The notes below the pieces were generated by a model. The model worked only from the letters and a program-made list of their open reading frames with translations. It ran no database searches and was not told the origin of the DNA. Both the position numbers and the translations under genes were made by a program. A DNA stretch of 20,574 bases from Deltaproteobacteria bacterium (GTDB taxonomy: Bacteria; Desulfobacterota; Desulfobulbia; Desulfobulbales; BM004), in contig JAFDCC010000046.1 of assembly GCA_019312985.1 (NCBI GenBank), positions 1-20,574 on the forward strand, written 5' to 3'. Within the stretch, counting starts at the first letter, position 1, and the number at the start of each line of letters is the position of its first letter. Below are positions 8,404 through 16,778 of this stretch, one piece after another.

Positions 8404-9598
8404 CGGCAGCATCCGGAAATGTTTCCGTCCAGGGCAGTCCATGGAGCGGCAGCTTTTCCATGAAGGGATCGGGGTCGAACTCCTCGACGTTAAAGACGCC
8501 GGGGCGGTGCCACGCCCCTTCCAGCATAAGCATGGCGCCGATCATCGCCGGGACGCCGGTGGTGTAGGAGATGGCCTGGGAATTCGTCTCGCGGTATGCC
8601 GCCTGGTGGTCGCAGATATTATAGACATAGTAGCGCTTTCTCTCCCCGTCCTTCACCCCGTCGATGAGGCAGCCGATACAGGTTTTTCCTTTTGTCTTTG
8701 GACCCAGCGACGCCGGTTCCGGCAGGACACTCTTTAGAAACTGGAGGGGAATGATCTCCTGTCCCTGGTAGATAACCGGGTCGATCCTCGTCATGCCGAC
8801 ATTTTCCAGGACCCGCAGGTGGGTCAGGTAGGATTCGGAAAAGGTCATCCAGAAACGGATCCGCTTCACGCCCTTGATGTTCTGCGCCAGGGACTCCAGT
8901 TCCTCGTGGTACATGAGGTAAATCTCCCGGGGACCGATCCCGCCGGGGAAGTCAAAGCTCCTGTGCTGAGCAAGCGGTTCGGTCTCCAGCCATTGACCGT
9001 TGTCGAAGTAACGCCCCCTGGCCGTCACCTCGCGGATATTGATCTCGGGATTGAAGTTGGTGGCAAAGGGCAGGCCGTGGTCACCGGCATTGCAGTCAAT
9101 GATGTCAATGGTGTGGATCTCGTCAAACTGGTGTTTTGCAGCATGGGCGCAGAAAATATTGGTAACGCCCGGGTCAAAGCCGCAGCCGAGCAGCGCCATG
9201 ATGCCTGCCTCTTTAAAGCGCTCCCGGTAATCCCACTGCCAGCGATAGCAGAACTTTGCCTCATCCCGCGGCTCATAGTTGGCCGTGTCGAGGTAATCGA
9301 CCCCGGTTGCAAGGCAGGCATCCATGATAGCCAGGTCCTGGTACGGCAGGGCCACGTTGATCACCAGCTCGGGTTTGCAGTCATTGATCAGGGCCACCAG
9401 TTCGGCAACATTGTCGGCATCGACTTGGGCCACCTGAATCGGCCGGGAAAGTTCCTGCTCTATTTCCCGGCATTTTGCCAGCGTCCTGCTGGCGAGGCAG
9501 ATCTCGGAAAAAACGCCCGGATTCTGCGCACATTTATGCGTCACGACCCTGCCGACTCCGCCGGCACCGATAATCAAGACTTTTCCTCTGTCACCCAT
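8381..9598 (-). CDS. Carboxy(nor)spermidine dehydrogenase (saccharopine dehydrogenase family)
   Basis: NADPH-dependent reductive condensation of L-aspartate beta-semialdehyde with a diamine (putrescine or diaminopropane; agmatine in a variant route). The 405 residues open with a Rossmann motif KVLIIGAGGVGRVV, then ASRT at the NADP ribose position. CGFDPGVTNIFCAHA and NAGDHGLPFATNFNPEINIREV follow; these are hallmarks of the carboxynorspermidine synthase branch, not lysine-pathway saccharopine dehydrogenases. The start at 9598 has a strong GGAGGAAG ribosome site. It is the first gene of the operon and overlaps nspC by 23 bp. The pairing with an NspC homologue makes the polyamine role firm; which diamine it uses cannot be read from the sequence. 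Confidence 0.92.
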   Translation of the reverse strand: MGDRGKVLIIGAGGVGRVVTHKCAQNPGVFSEICLASRTLAKCREIEQELSRPIQVAQVDADNVAELVALINDCKPELVINVALPYQDLAIMDACLATGVDYLDTANYEPRDEAKFCYRWQWDYRERFKEAGIMALLGCGFDPGVTNIFCAHAAKHQFDEIHTIDIIDCNAGDHGLPFATNFNPEINIREVTARGRYFDNGQWLETEPLAQHRSFDFPGGIGPREIYLMYHEELESLAQNIKGVKRIRFWMTFSESYLTHLRVLENVGMTRIDPVIYQGQEIIPLQFLKSVLPEPASLGPKTKGKTCIGCLIDGVKDGERKRYYVYNICDHQAAYRETNSQAISYTTGVPAMIGAMLMLEGAWHRPGVFNVEEFDPDPFMEKLPLHGLPWTETFPDAADDKLADL

Positions 9599-9995
9599 GT
9601 TCTTCCTCCACCAGTCGCCTTGTTCCTCTTGAACAATTCAATCGCCTGCCTTGGCCCGCTACCAACTCTGTGGCAAGCCGCGTCTTATGAAAAATTTTAC
9701 CGGAAAACGCAAACTTTTTTAATGATTGCCTGAAAATTATCCCAGTTTCCTGTAAATTGGAACACTTTTCTGCGTCCCGGGCCCTTTACACGAAATACCC
9801 TCCGGATGTCTGCCGGGGCGTTGTTGCGGCTCCAGCCGGGAAAATTGCTGCATCGGCCTTCAGCCTCCTGCGGCAACAAAATGCTCAGTCCGGGATTTAC
9901 TTTCGCCACCTTTGTCACCTGCTGGCGGGCGCCAGAAAATTCCGGTCGAGCCTGGAGGATGGCATGGAGCGTTGCAGCAAAGAGACAGAAAACGA
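9599..9995. other. 397-bp intergenic region between the polyamine operon and the glycosylase gene
   Basis: Holds the likely promoter of the polyamine operon (9694-9722). The rest is AT-rich near 9690-9760 and GC-rich from 9775 on. Small open frames exist on both strands (for example 9757-9999 +, starting with TTG, and 9697-9918 -), but neither has a recognisable motif or a good ribosome site. A short palindrome CTGGCGggCGCCAG lies at 9922-9935 without a T run. No gene is supported here. Confidence 0.5.
9694..9722 (-). promoter_or_regulatory. Candidate sigma70-type promoter of the polyamine operon
   Basis: On the minus strand, -35 TTAAAA (9717-9722) and -10 TAAAAT (9694-9699) are spaced 17 bp. 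This predicts a leader of about 90 bases before the dehydrogenase start. Matches are 4/6 and 5/6. The AT-rich patch is conspicuous in GC-rich surroundings. Confidence 0.4.
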
Positions 9996-10667
9996 CTAGA
10001 ATTCAAAGGAGTCCGGTGCATACGTGAACCCAACAGGTTCGCCAAGTGGGCACCGACTGCACAACGGCCTGCTCTTTTTGCAGAATTCCTTGCCGGTCCG
10101 GACGATGAGGGCATGGTACTCGTTGTACAGCGGCACATCTTCCGGCAGGTTCAGGGCAAAGTATTCCTGGATCTCATGGTAGCCTTCTTCTTCCGCCACG
10201 ATGCCGTGTCTGGCAAAAATGCGGTGGGTATAGGCGTCAACCACAAAAACGGGCTTATTGCCCCCATAGAGCAGGATGGAATCGGCGGTTTCAGGCCCGA
10301 TCCCTTTTATTGTCAGGATTTTTTCCCGCAGGGAGTGCAGTTCCTCGGCAAACATGGCTTCCAGCGAGCCGTCATACTCCTGTGCGATAAAATCAAGGAG
10401 GTTCTTCAGGCGCGCCGCCTTGAGGTTGTAGTAACCGGCCGGCCTGATCTTTTCCGCCAGCAGTTCCTGCTGCAGGCCGTGCAGCCTGTCAAAGGAGAGG
10501 AGACCCTCTTTTTTGAGGCCTTCGATGGCGCGGCTGACGTTGGTCCAGTTGGTGTTCTGGGTCAGCACCGCGCCCACCACGATCTCAAGGGGCGTGTCGC
10601 CCGGCCACCAGTCCTGCGGCCCGAAATGGGCCAGAAGCACCTCGTAAATTTCAGCAACCCGGTTCAT
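9996..10667 (-). CDS. Endonuclease III-related DNA glycosylase (HhH-GPD; MagIII-like)
   Basis: Base-excision repair glycosylase of the endonuclease III superfamily, 223 aa. The family N-terminal helix LEIVVGAVLTQNTNW is followed by a helix-hairpin-helix at about 119-130 (TIKGIGPETADS) and the catalytic Asp D144 in VVDAYTHRI. Where Nth has a catalytic Lys (GVGRKTA), this protein has Glu126 (GIGPETA), as in the monofunctional 3-methyladenine glycosylase MagIII group. Removal of alkylated bases without lyase activity is therefore more likely than Nth activity. The C-terminal cluster motif keeps three cysteines (C196, C203, C206), but the fourth expected position is Val212. No obvious Shine-Dalgarno precedes the ATG at 10667. 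It stands alone between two spacers of more than 300 bp. Substrate is inferred. Confidence 0.85.
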   Translation of the reverse strand: MNRVAEIYEVLLAHFGPQDWWPGDTPLEIVVGAVLTQNTNWTNVSRAIEGLKKEGLLSFDRLHGLQQELLAEKIRPAGYYNLKAARLKNLLDFIAQEYDGSLEAMFAEELHSLREKILTIKGIGPETADSILLYGGNKPVFVVDAYTHRIFARHGIVAEEEGYHEIQEYFALNLPEDVPLYNEYHALIVRTGKEFCKKSRPLCSRCPLGEPVGFTYAPDSFEF

Positions 10668-10991
10668 TATGAAAGTGTGATTTTGTGGCGCTTTATTATT
10701 GCCCTCATTTTTTTTACCCCTTGTCCGTTCGAAACCTGTCTTGTTGTCATCTCGAACGGCCGCTTGGCGGCGAGACCTTTAAAACCGCCTGCCTGCGGCA
10801 AACTTGAAGATTTCTCCCTGTGGTCGTAATGACATGTATTTAAGGCACTTTCTACTTTAGGCGCTTGTTATTTATTCCTGGTACCTTGCCCTATTTACGG
10901 CCAGAACAGAATGTTCTTCTCCGCATACAACCAAGAGCCGACCATTCACAATTGCCCATTCGTCAGTGTATCACCCCACAGGCCTGCAGGC
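10668..10991. other. 324-bp intergenic region carrying a small dispersed-type repeat
   Basis: No coding sequence is supported. The left half contains the 90-bp element at 10745-10834 and an 8-bp inverted repeat CCGTTCGA (10725-10732) / TCGAACGG (10752-10759), whose right arm lies in the element. The right half (10835-10991) is of mixed composition with a small hairpin AGAAC-agaat-GTTCT near 10903-10917. No promoter or strong terminator could be assigned. Confidence 0.5.
10745..10834. repeat. Small palindromic repeat element with TGTCAT...ATGACA ends
   Basis: The 90-bp segment has 6-bp inverted termini (TGTCAT 10745-10750, ATGACA 10829-10834), each followed inward by a TCGA/TCGT-like core. 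Internal hairpins include GCCGC-ttg-GCGGC (10759-10771) and CCGC-ctgcct-GCGG. Read on the minus strand it starts TGTCATTACGACCACAGGG and runs into GAGAAATCTTCAAG, the style of widespread noncoding repeats (MITE- or REP-like) seen in many environmental bacterial genomes. Only one copy lies in this window, so repetition is recognised by resemblance, not shown. Confidence 0.6.
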
Positions 10992-12074
10992 TCAATCACC
11001 GAAGCAGATGCCTATTTCCCGGGCCGTCTGGACCTTGTCGTTGTCGCTTTTCACCCTTTTTCTTGACCTGATGGCTTCGGCCAGGGGCACAGCAACCATG
11101 GCCGGGGTTGCCAGGGCCACCATGTGGTCAAAGGTCCCCGACTCGACAAGGCGGACCGCTGCAGCCCCGAAGCGCAGGGCAAGCAGCCTGTCAAAGGTGG
11201 TCGGAGTCCCTCCCCTCTGCAGGTGCCCCAGGACGAGGGAGCGGGTATCTTTTTTCGTTTTTTCCCAGATTTTCTGGGCCACCCACTCGCCGACACCGCC
11301 AAGAACGACCTCCTGCCGGCCGATCTCACCCTCGCGGCAGAAGACATCGCATTCCTTTTCCTGGGCGCCTTCCGCGACGACGACAATGGCATAGTCCTTG
11401 CCGTGCAACTCGTTTTCGGCAATTTTTTCGCACACCCGGTCGATGTCGAAAACAAATTCCGGAATGAGGATAACATCTGCACCGCCGGATATGCCCGAGT
11501 TCAGGGCAATCCAGCCAGATTCCCGTCCCATGACCTCGACAACCATCACCCGGTTATGGGATTTGGCGGTTGAGTGCAGCTTGTCCAGCGCCTCGGTTGC
11601 CGTTGACACCGCCGTATCAAACCCGAAGGTCAGGTCTGTTGCCTCCAGGTCGTTGTCAATGGTTTTGGGAACACCCACAACCGGCATGCCCAGCTTGGCA
11701 AAGCGGTGGGCTATTTCAAGGCTGCCGTCACCGCCGACGGCAATGTGGCAGGCAAAGCCCATCCGGTTGAAGTTCTCCAGAATGCGTTCTGACACATCGC
11801 GTATCAGCGTTTCGCCGGCAAGGTTCTCAATCGGCATGGCAAAGGGGTTGCCCTTGTTTGTGCTGCCAAGAATAGTCCCCCCCGTCGGTGTTATGTCCTC
11901 AACCTTTTCCGGGGTCAGGCGAACGAGTTCGTCCTGGTCCAGCAGCCCCTTATAGCCGGAGCGGCTGCCGTAAACCTCCCAGCCCCTTAGCGTTGCAGAC
12001 TTGACCACTGCGTAGATAACCGCATTCAGGCCTGGTGCATCCCCTCCCCCGGTCGAAATTACAATTTTTTTCAT
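10992..12074 (-). CDS. pfkA: 6-phosphofructokinase
   Basis: Phosphorylates fructose 6-phosphate to fructose 1,6-bisphosphate in glycolysis. The 360-residue protein is a single PFK domain. The nucleotide loop STGGGDAPGLNAVI is at 7-20, GGDGS at 114-118, PKTIDND at 136-142 with catalytic D140, and VMGRESGW and LGHLQRGG follow. Gly117 after the metal Asp116 is the ATP-type residue (PPi-dependent enzymes have Asp). Lys137 in PKTIDND is shared with the PPi-type and group III enzymes. The combination Gly/Lys points to a group III ATP-PFK, with PPi use less likely but worth testing. Length exceeds E. coli PfkA (320), as in that group. The ATG at 12074 follows a G-rich stretch (GGGTGGGTGGG) that may serve as ribosome site. 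Confidence 0.94.
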   Translation of the reverse strand: MKKIVISTGGGDAPGLNAVIYAVVKSATLRGWEVYGSRSGYKGLLDQDELVRLTPEKVEDITPTGGTILGSTNKGNPFAMPIENLAGETLIRDVSERILENFNRMGFACHIAVGGDGSLEIAHRFAKLGMPVVGVPKTIDNDLEATDLTFGFDTAVSTATEALDKLHSTAKSHNRVMVVEVMGRESGWIALNSGISGGADVILIPEFVFDIDRVCEKIAENELHGKDYAIVVVAEGAQEKECDVFCREGEIGRQEVVLGGVGEWVAQKIWEKTKKDTRSLVLGHLQRGGTPTTFDRLLALRFGAAAVRLVESGTFDHMVALATPAMVAVPLAEAIRSRKRVKSDNDKVQTAREIGICFGD

Positions 12075-12100
12075 TGCCCACCCACCCGGCAGTTGAGGTT

Positions 12101-12145
12101 CAGGCTGCCGGTAACGGCGATCCCCTGAAAAAAGCCGGCAACCTG
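12101..12145 (-). other. Leader hairpin of pfkA
   Basis: Two 11-base arms (12101-12111 and 12135-12145) pair fully, with one U-G wobble in the minus-strand transcript: CAGGTTGCCGG with CCGGCAGCCTG, loop of 23 bases. It ends 27 bases before the pfkA ATG. A TATAGT box on the minus strand (12173-12178) could be the -10 and would place the hairpin in the 5' leader, though no good -35 accompanies it. Confidence 0.45.
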
Positions 12146-12290
12146 CTGATATGATTCACTTGCCATGATTTCACTATACCGCTTTCCGCCCTGCAGTGCA
12201 CCAGACTTTTTCCTGCCGGTTAATCCGGAAATTTCCTGTCCGAAAAAAGGAGAGAACCGGGGGGTAGTTTTGATAGCTGCTTTTCCAGTA

Positions 12291-12319
12291 TTGACTTATT
12301 TGGTGATGTTCCTTACATT
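12291..12319 (+). promoter_or_regulatory. Sigma70-type promoter of the selenoprotein gene
   Basis: TTGACT (12291-12296), 17-bp spacer, TACATT (12314-12319). Matches are 5/6 and 4/6. The surrounding 12270-12400 stretch is AT-rich compared with the flanking genes. Predicted leader is about 125 bases. Confidence 0.5.
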
Positions 12320-12368
12320 TATCAATAGAAATTATCAGGTAAAAGGTTTGTCTGCATCTTTCGACCGA

Positions 12369-12398
12369 CAATACTCAAAGTATGAGTGTTGTTTTTTT
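12369..12398 (+). terminator. Terminator-like hairpin inside the selenoprotein leader (possible attenuator)
   Basis: CAATACTCA (12369-12377) pairs with TGAGTGTTG (12383-12391), 9 bp with one G-U wobble and a 5-base loop, directly followed by seven T (12392-12398). It lies between the predicted promoter and the ATG at 12452. If transcription starts near 12326, it would act as an early terminator or attenuator. Confidence 0.5.
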
Positions 12399-12451
12399 GT
12401 GGCCATAAGATGACAGGCGAAAAGATTAAATAACAGGCAAGGAGTACCCTA

Positions 12452-12784
12452 ATGTTTGAAGTAACTGAATTGGCAACACAAAACCTCAAGTCGTACATGG
12501 AGCAGAACAACATTGATTCTGCCCTCCGTGTCGCCTTGATGCAGGGCGGCTGATCCGGCCCCTCCCTGGGGCTGGCTCTGGATGAGCCAAAAGAAAATGA
12601 TGCAAAGTACGAGCAGGATGGCTTGACATTTCTCGTTGACAACAACCTGCTGCAGACCTGCGAATCCATAAAGGTTGACTTTATCGACGCAGGAATGCGT
12701 TCCGGGTTTTCAATCAGTTCCGCCAAGCCCGTTGGCGGCGGCGGCTGCAGCAGCAGCGCTTCCTGCGGCTCCAGCTGCGGCTGA
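12452..12784 (+). CDS. HesB/IscA-like A-type iron-sulfur carrier, selenoprotein (UGA codon 34 = Sec)
   Basis: A 110-residue protein if the in-frame TGA at 12551-12553 is read as selenocysteine. Before it: MFEVTELATQNLKSYMEQ... to LMQGG; after it: SGPSLGLALDEP, then VDNNLLQTCESIKVDFID and SGFSISSAKP. This is the A-type carrier (IscA/HesB) fold, and the UGA replaces the first conserved Cys of the GGC(S/A)G motif. The Cys-rich tail GGGGCSSSASCGSSCG (C99, C105, C109) replaces the usual C-terminal CGCG. HesB-like selenoproteins are an established deltaproteobacterial family. A strong AAGGAG (12439-12444) sits 7 bases before the ATG, and the frame continues to TGA at 12782. Expected role: iron-sulfur or redox chemistry with a selenol ligand; the exact function is unknown. 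A Sec machinery must exist elsewhere. Monocistronic between its own promoter and terminator. Confidence 0.9.
12551..12589 (+). promoter_or_regulatory. Bacterial SECIS element candidate next to the Sec UGA
   Basis: Two overlapping hairpins follow the UGA. The first pairs 12555-12562 with 12568-12575 (8 bp, one G-U, loop TCCCT). The second pairs TGGCTC (12573-12578) with GAGCCA (12584-12589), 6 bp with loop TGGAT. The second has a G in the first two loop bases and an apical loop about 25 bases after the UGA, in line with the described bacterial SECIS consensus (SelB-binding). Which one forms is untested. Confidence 0.7.
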
Positions 12785-12811
12785 TGTAATTTTTTCAACT
12801 CAAAAAACCCG

Positions 12812-12846
12812 AGCCCCCGCGCAGTTTTCTGCCGGGGGCTTTTTTC
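12812..12846 (+). terminator. Intrinsic terminator of the selenoprotein gene
   Basis: AGCCCCCG (12812-12819) pairs perfectly with CGGGGGCT (12833-12840). An inner GCAG/CTGC continues the stem across a 1-base bulge, with a TTTT loop and a following T run. It sits 27 bp after the stop codon and separates this gene from clpB. Confidence 0.9.
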
Positions 12847-12892
12847 TTTCCCCCTCCCCCTTTTGCCGGTTTCCATCGCCCCACCCTCTTTC

Positions 12893-12921
12893 TTGACAGA
12901 TCAGAGAAGCGATCTTACCAT
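12893..12921 (+). promoter_or_regulatory. Sigma70-type promoter of clpB
   Basis: Perfect -35 TTGACA (12893-12898), 17-bp spacer, -10 TACCAT (12916-12921, 4/6). Gives a leader of about 165 bases. A TTGAAA (12931-12936) followed after 17 bases by CCCC resembles a sigma32 promoter, but the spacing is too long, so heat-shock sigma control is not shown. Confidence 0.5.
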
Positions 12922-13023
12922 TTTCTCCAGTTGAAATTCAGCGCTTATTCACGCCCCTGCGGCTTCTGCCGGTAAAAATGACGCCTGGAGAAAATGCGTC
13001 ACCGGAGTACCCCTGACTCCAGG
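12921..13023 (+). other. clpB leader with overlapping inverted repeats
   Basis: TTTTCTCCAG (12921-12930) is perfectly complementary to CTGGAGAAAA (12985-12994). CCTGGAG (12984-12990) is also complementary to CTCCAGG (13017-13023), and TGACGC (12979-12984) to GCGTCA (12996-13001). These pairings share bases and exclude one another in part. They could be a DNA operator or alternative RNA leader structures. Confidence 0.4.
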
Positions 13024-13094
13024 TTTGAGCGGCGGGGTGCCGGAGGATACAGGAACGCTTGTTACAGATACTTTGGGAAATTGCGGAGGATTAT

Positions 13095-15686
<2,592 letters not shown>

Positions 15687-15753
15687 GACCGGCCGCACCA
15701 CAACTGTCCCTTTATGGCATAACCCCCTTATCCGCTCCGGTTTTTCTGTCTGC

Positions 15754-15774
15754 GCAGCATGTATATCCTGCTGC
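15754..15774 (+). terminator. Weak hairpin after clpB
   Basis: GCAGCA (15754-15759) and TGCTGC (15769-15774) form a 6-bp stem with a 9-base loop. No immediate T run follows; a TTTT comes 13 bases later. It is the only terminator-like structure in the 202-bp gap between clpB and the solute operon, so termination here is uncertain. Confidence 0.3.
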
Positions 15775-15788
15775 ACGGGCAGAATCTT

Positions 15789-15817
15789 TTGATAATTATG
15801 CGTCAAAATGCTATGTA
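15789..15817 (+). promoter_or_regulatory. Candidate promoter of the solute operon
   Basis: TTGATA (15789-15794), 17-bp spacer, then TATGTA (15812-15817) preceded by TGC (extended -10 pattern). It would start a leader of about 65 bases before the phosphatase gene. The -10 is poor, so this is tentative. Confidence 0.35.
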
Positions 15818-15888
15818 TCAGGAATTGATGCACAAAACAGGAAAACGGCTGTTTTCCAGACCAGGCCGGGCTGAACCAGGGAGAACGC

Positions 15889-16755
15889 ATGGATTTTCCC
15901 CTGCTCGTTTTCACAGACCTCGATGGCACGCTGCTTGACCATCAGAGCTACTCTTTTCAGGGTGCGGCAGAAACGCTGCAACGTCTGCAACATCACGCTA
16001 TTCCCCTTATCCTGACATCCAGCAAAACCAGGGTAGAACTTGAAGCACTGCAGGAAAAGCTGCGGCTGCACGCCCCCTTCATTGCTGAAAACGGCGGCGG
16101 ACTCTTCATCCCCCGCGACTATGACCTGACGGCAACCGATCTCCTTGAAACGGCCGGGGATTATTACACCATGGTGTTCGGCAGACCTTACAGTTCTATC
16201 AGAGAAGTATTTGAAACACTCCGGCCACGTTACAGTATCAAAGGGTTTGGCGACATGGCACTCGCCGAGATTATTGCACTGACCGGGCTTCCCGAGGAGG
16301 ATGTCGAGCGGGCCCGGCAGCGTGATTTCAGCGAGCCGTTCATTTTCCTCGCCGAACCCCGCCTGGAGAAACTGCAGGAAGAAGCTGGCGCCCACGGCCT
16401 GCAGGTTGTCCGCGGCGGCCGCTTCTTTCACCTGCTGGGAGCCGGACAGGATAAAGGCCTCGCCGTGGCGGCAACCACCCGTCTTTTCCAGGCCAGCTGC
16501 CCCCGGAAAATTACCACCGTGGGGCTCGGGGACGCAGCAAACGACCTGCCCATGCTGCGGGCTGTTGACATACCGGTCCTGGTCCAAAAGCCGGACGGCA
16601 GCTTTGAAGAAACCAGGCTAGCCGGCGTGCGCTGTTCCCCCTTTCCCGGCAGCAGAGGCTGGGGAGCGGCCATGACAGCTATTCTTGACGAGTGGCTGCC
16701 ACAACTTGGGCTTGGGCACAGCGGCGGCCCGGAAATGACGGAGAACACCTTGTAA
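15889..16755 (+). CDS. Mannosyl/glucosyl-3-phosphoglycerate phosphatase (HAD superfamily IIB)
   Basis: Removes the phosphate from a hexosyl-3-phosphoglycerate, releasing the compatible solute hexosylglycerate. The 288 residues show HAD motif I FTDLDGTLLD (nucleophile D10, acid D12), motif II LTSSKTR, the MPGP-family ENGGGLFIP, and a C2b cap with SIKGFGDM and DFSEPFIF. Motif III/IV regions are FFHLLGAGQDKG and GLGDAANDLPML. This pattern is that of mannosyl-3-phosphoglycerate phosphatase and its glucosyl-specific relatives, not generic Cof phosphatases. AGGGAGA precedes the ATG. The gene ends 23 bp before the GT81-like synthase, so the glucosyl substrate is the likelier one. Sugar specificity is inferred from the neighbour. 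Confidence 0.88.
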   Translation: MDFPLLVFTDLDGTLLDHQSYSFQGAAETLQRLQHHAIPLILTSSKTRVELEALQEKLRLHAPFIAENGGGLFIPRDYDLTATDLLETAGDYYTMVFGRPYSSIREVFETLRPRYSIKGFGDMALAEIIALTGLPEEDVERARQRDFSEPFIFLAEPRLEKLQEEAGAHGLQVVRGGRFFHLLGAGQDKGLAVAATTRLFQASCPRKITTVGLGDAANDLPMLRAVDIPVLVQKPDGSFEETRLAGVRCSPFPGSRGWGAAMTAILDEWLPQLGLGHSGGPEMTENTL

Positions 16756-16778
16756 CTATCTCTCTCAGGAGGACAATT

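Noticed and set aside
9757..9999. 80-codon TTG-started plus-strand frame in the spacer
   Set aside because: No ribosome site, no recognisable motif, and it overlaps the end of the glycosylase gene. A decayed gene cannot be excluded, but nothing supports it.
12165..12413. 82-codon plus-strand frame upstream of the selenoprotein
   Set aside because: No motif or ribosome site, and it runs across the promoter and leader hairpin.
12551..12553. Reading the TGA as a nonsense mutation and the gene as a pseudogene
   Set aside because: Downstream sequence stays in frame with family-like residues, the TGA is at the conserved Cys column, and SECIS-like hairpins follow. Decay would not produce this combination.
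12675..12896. 73-codon frame overlapping the end of the selenoprotein gene and its terminator
   Set aside because: Low-complexity alanine-rich translation of the Cys/Ser/Gly-coding tail in another frame.
12931..12960. sigma32-like heat-shock promoter for clpB
   Set aside because: TTGAAA is present but the 17-base distance to CCCC is too long and CCCCAT is not matched.
13059..13094. TTG start adding 12 residues to ClpB
   Set aside because: The ATG at 13095 has GGAGGA close upstream and gives the family-standard N-terminus; the extension is nonconserved.
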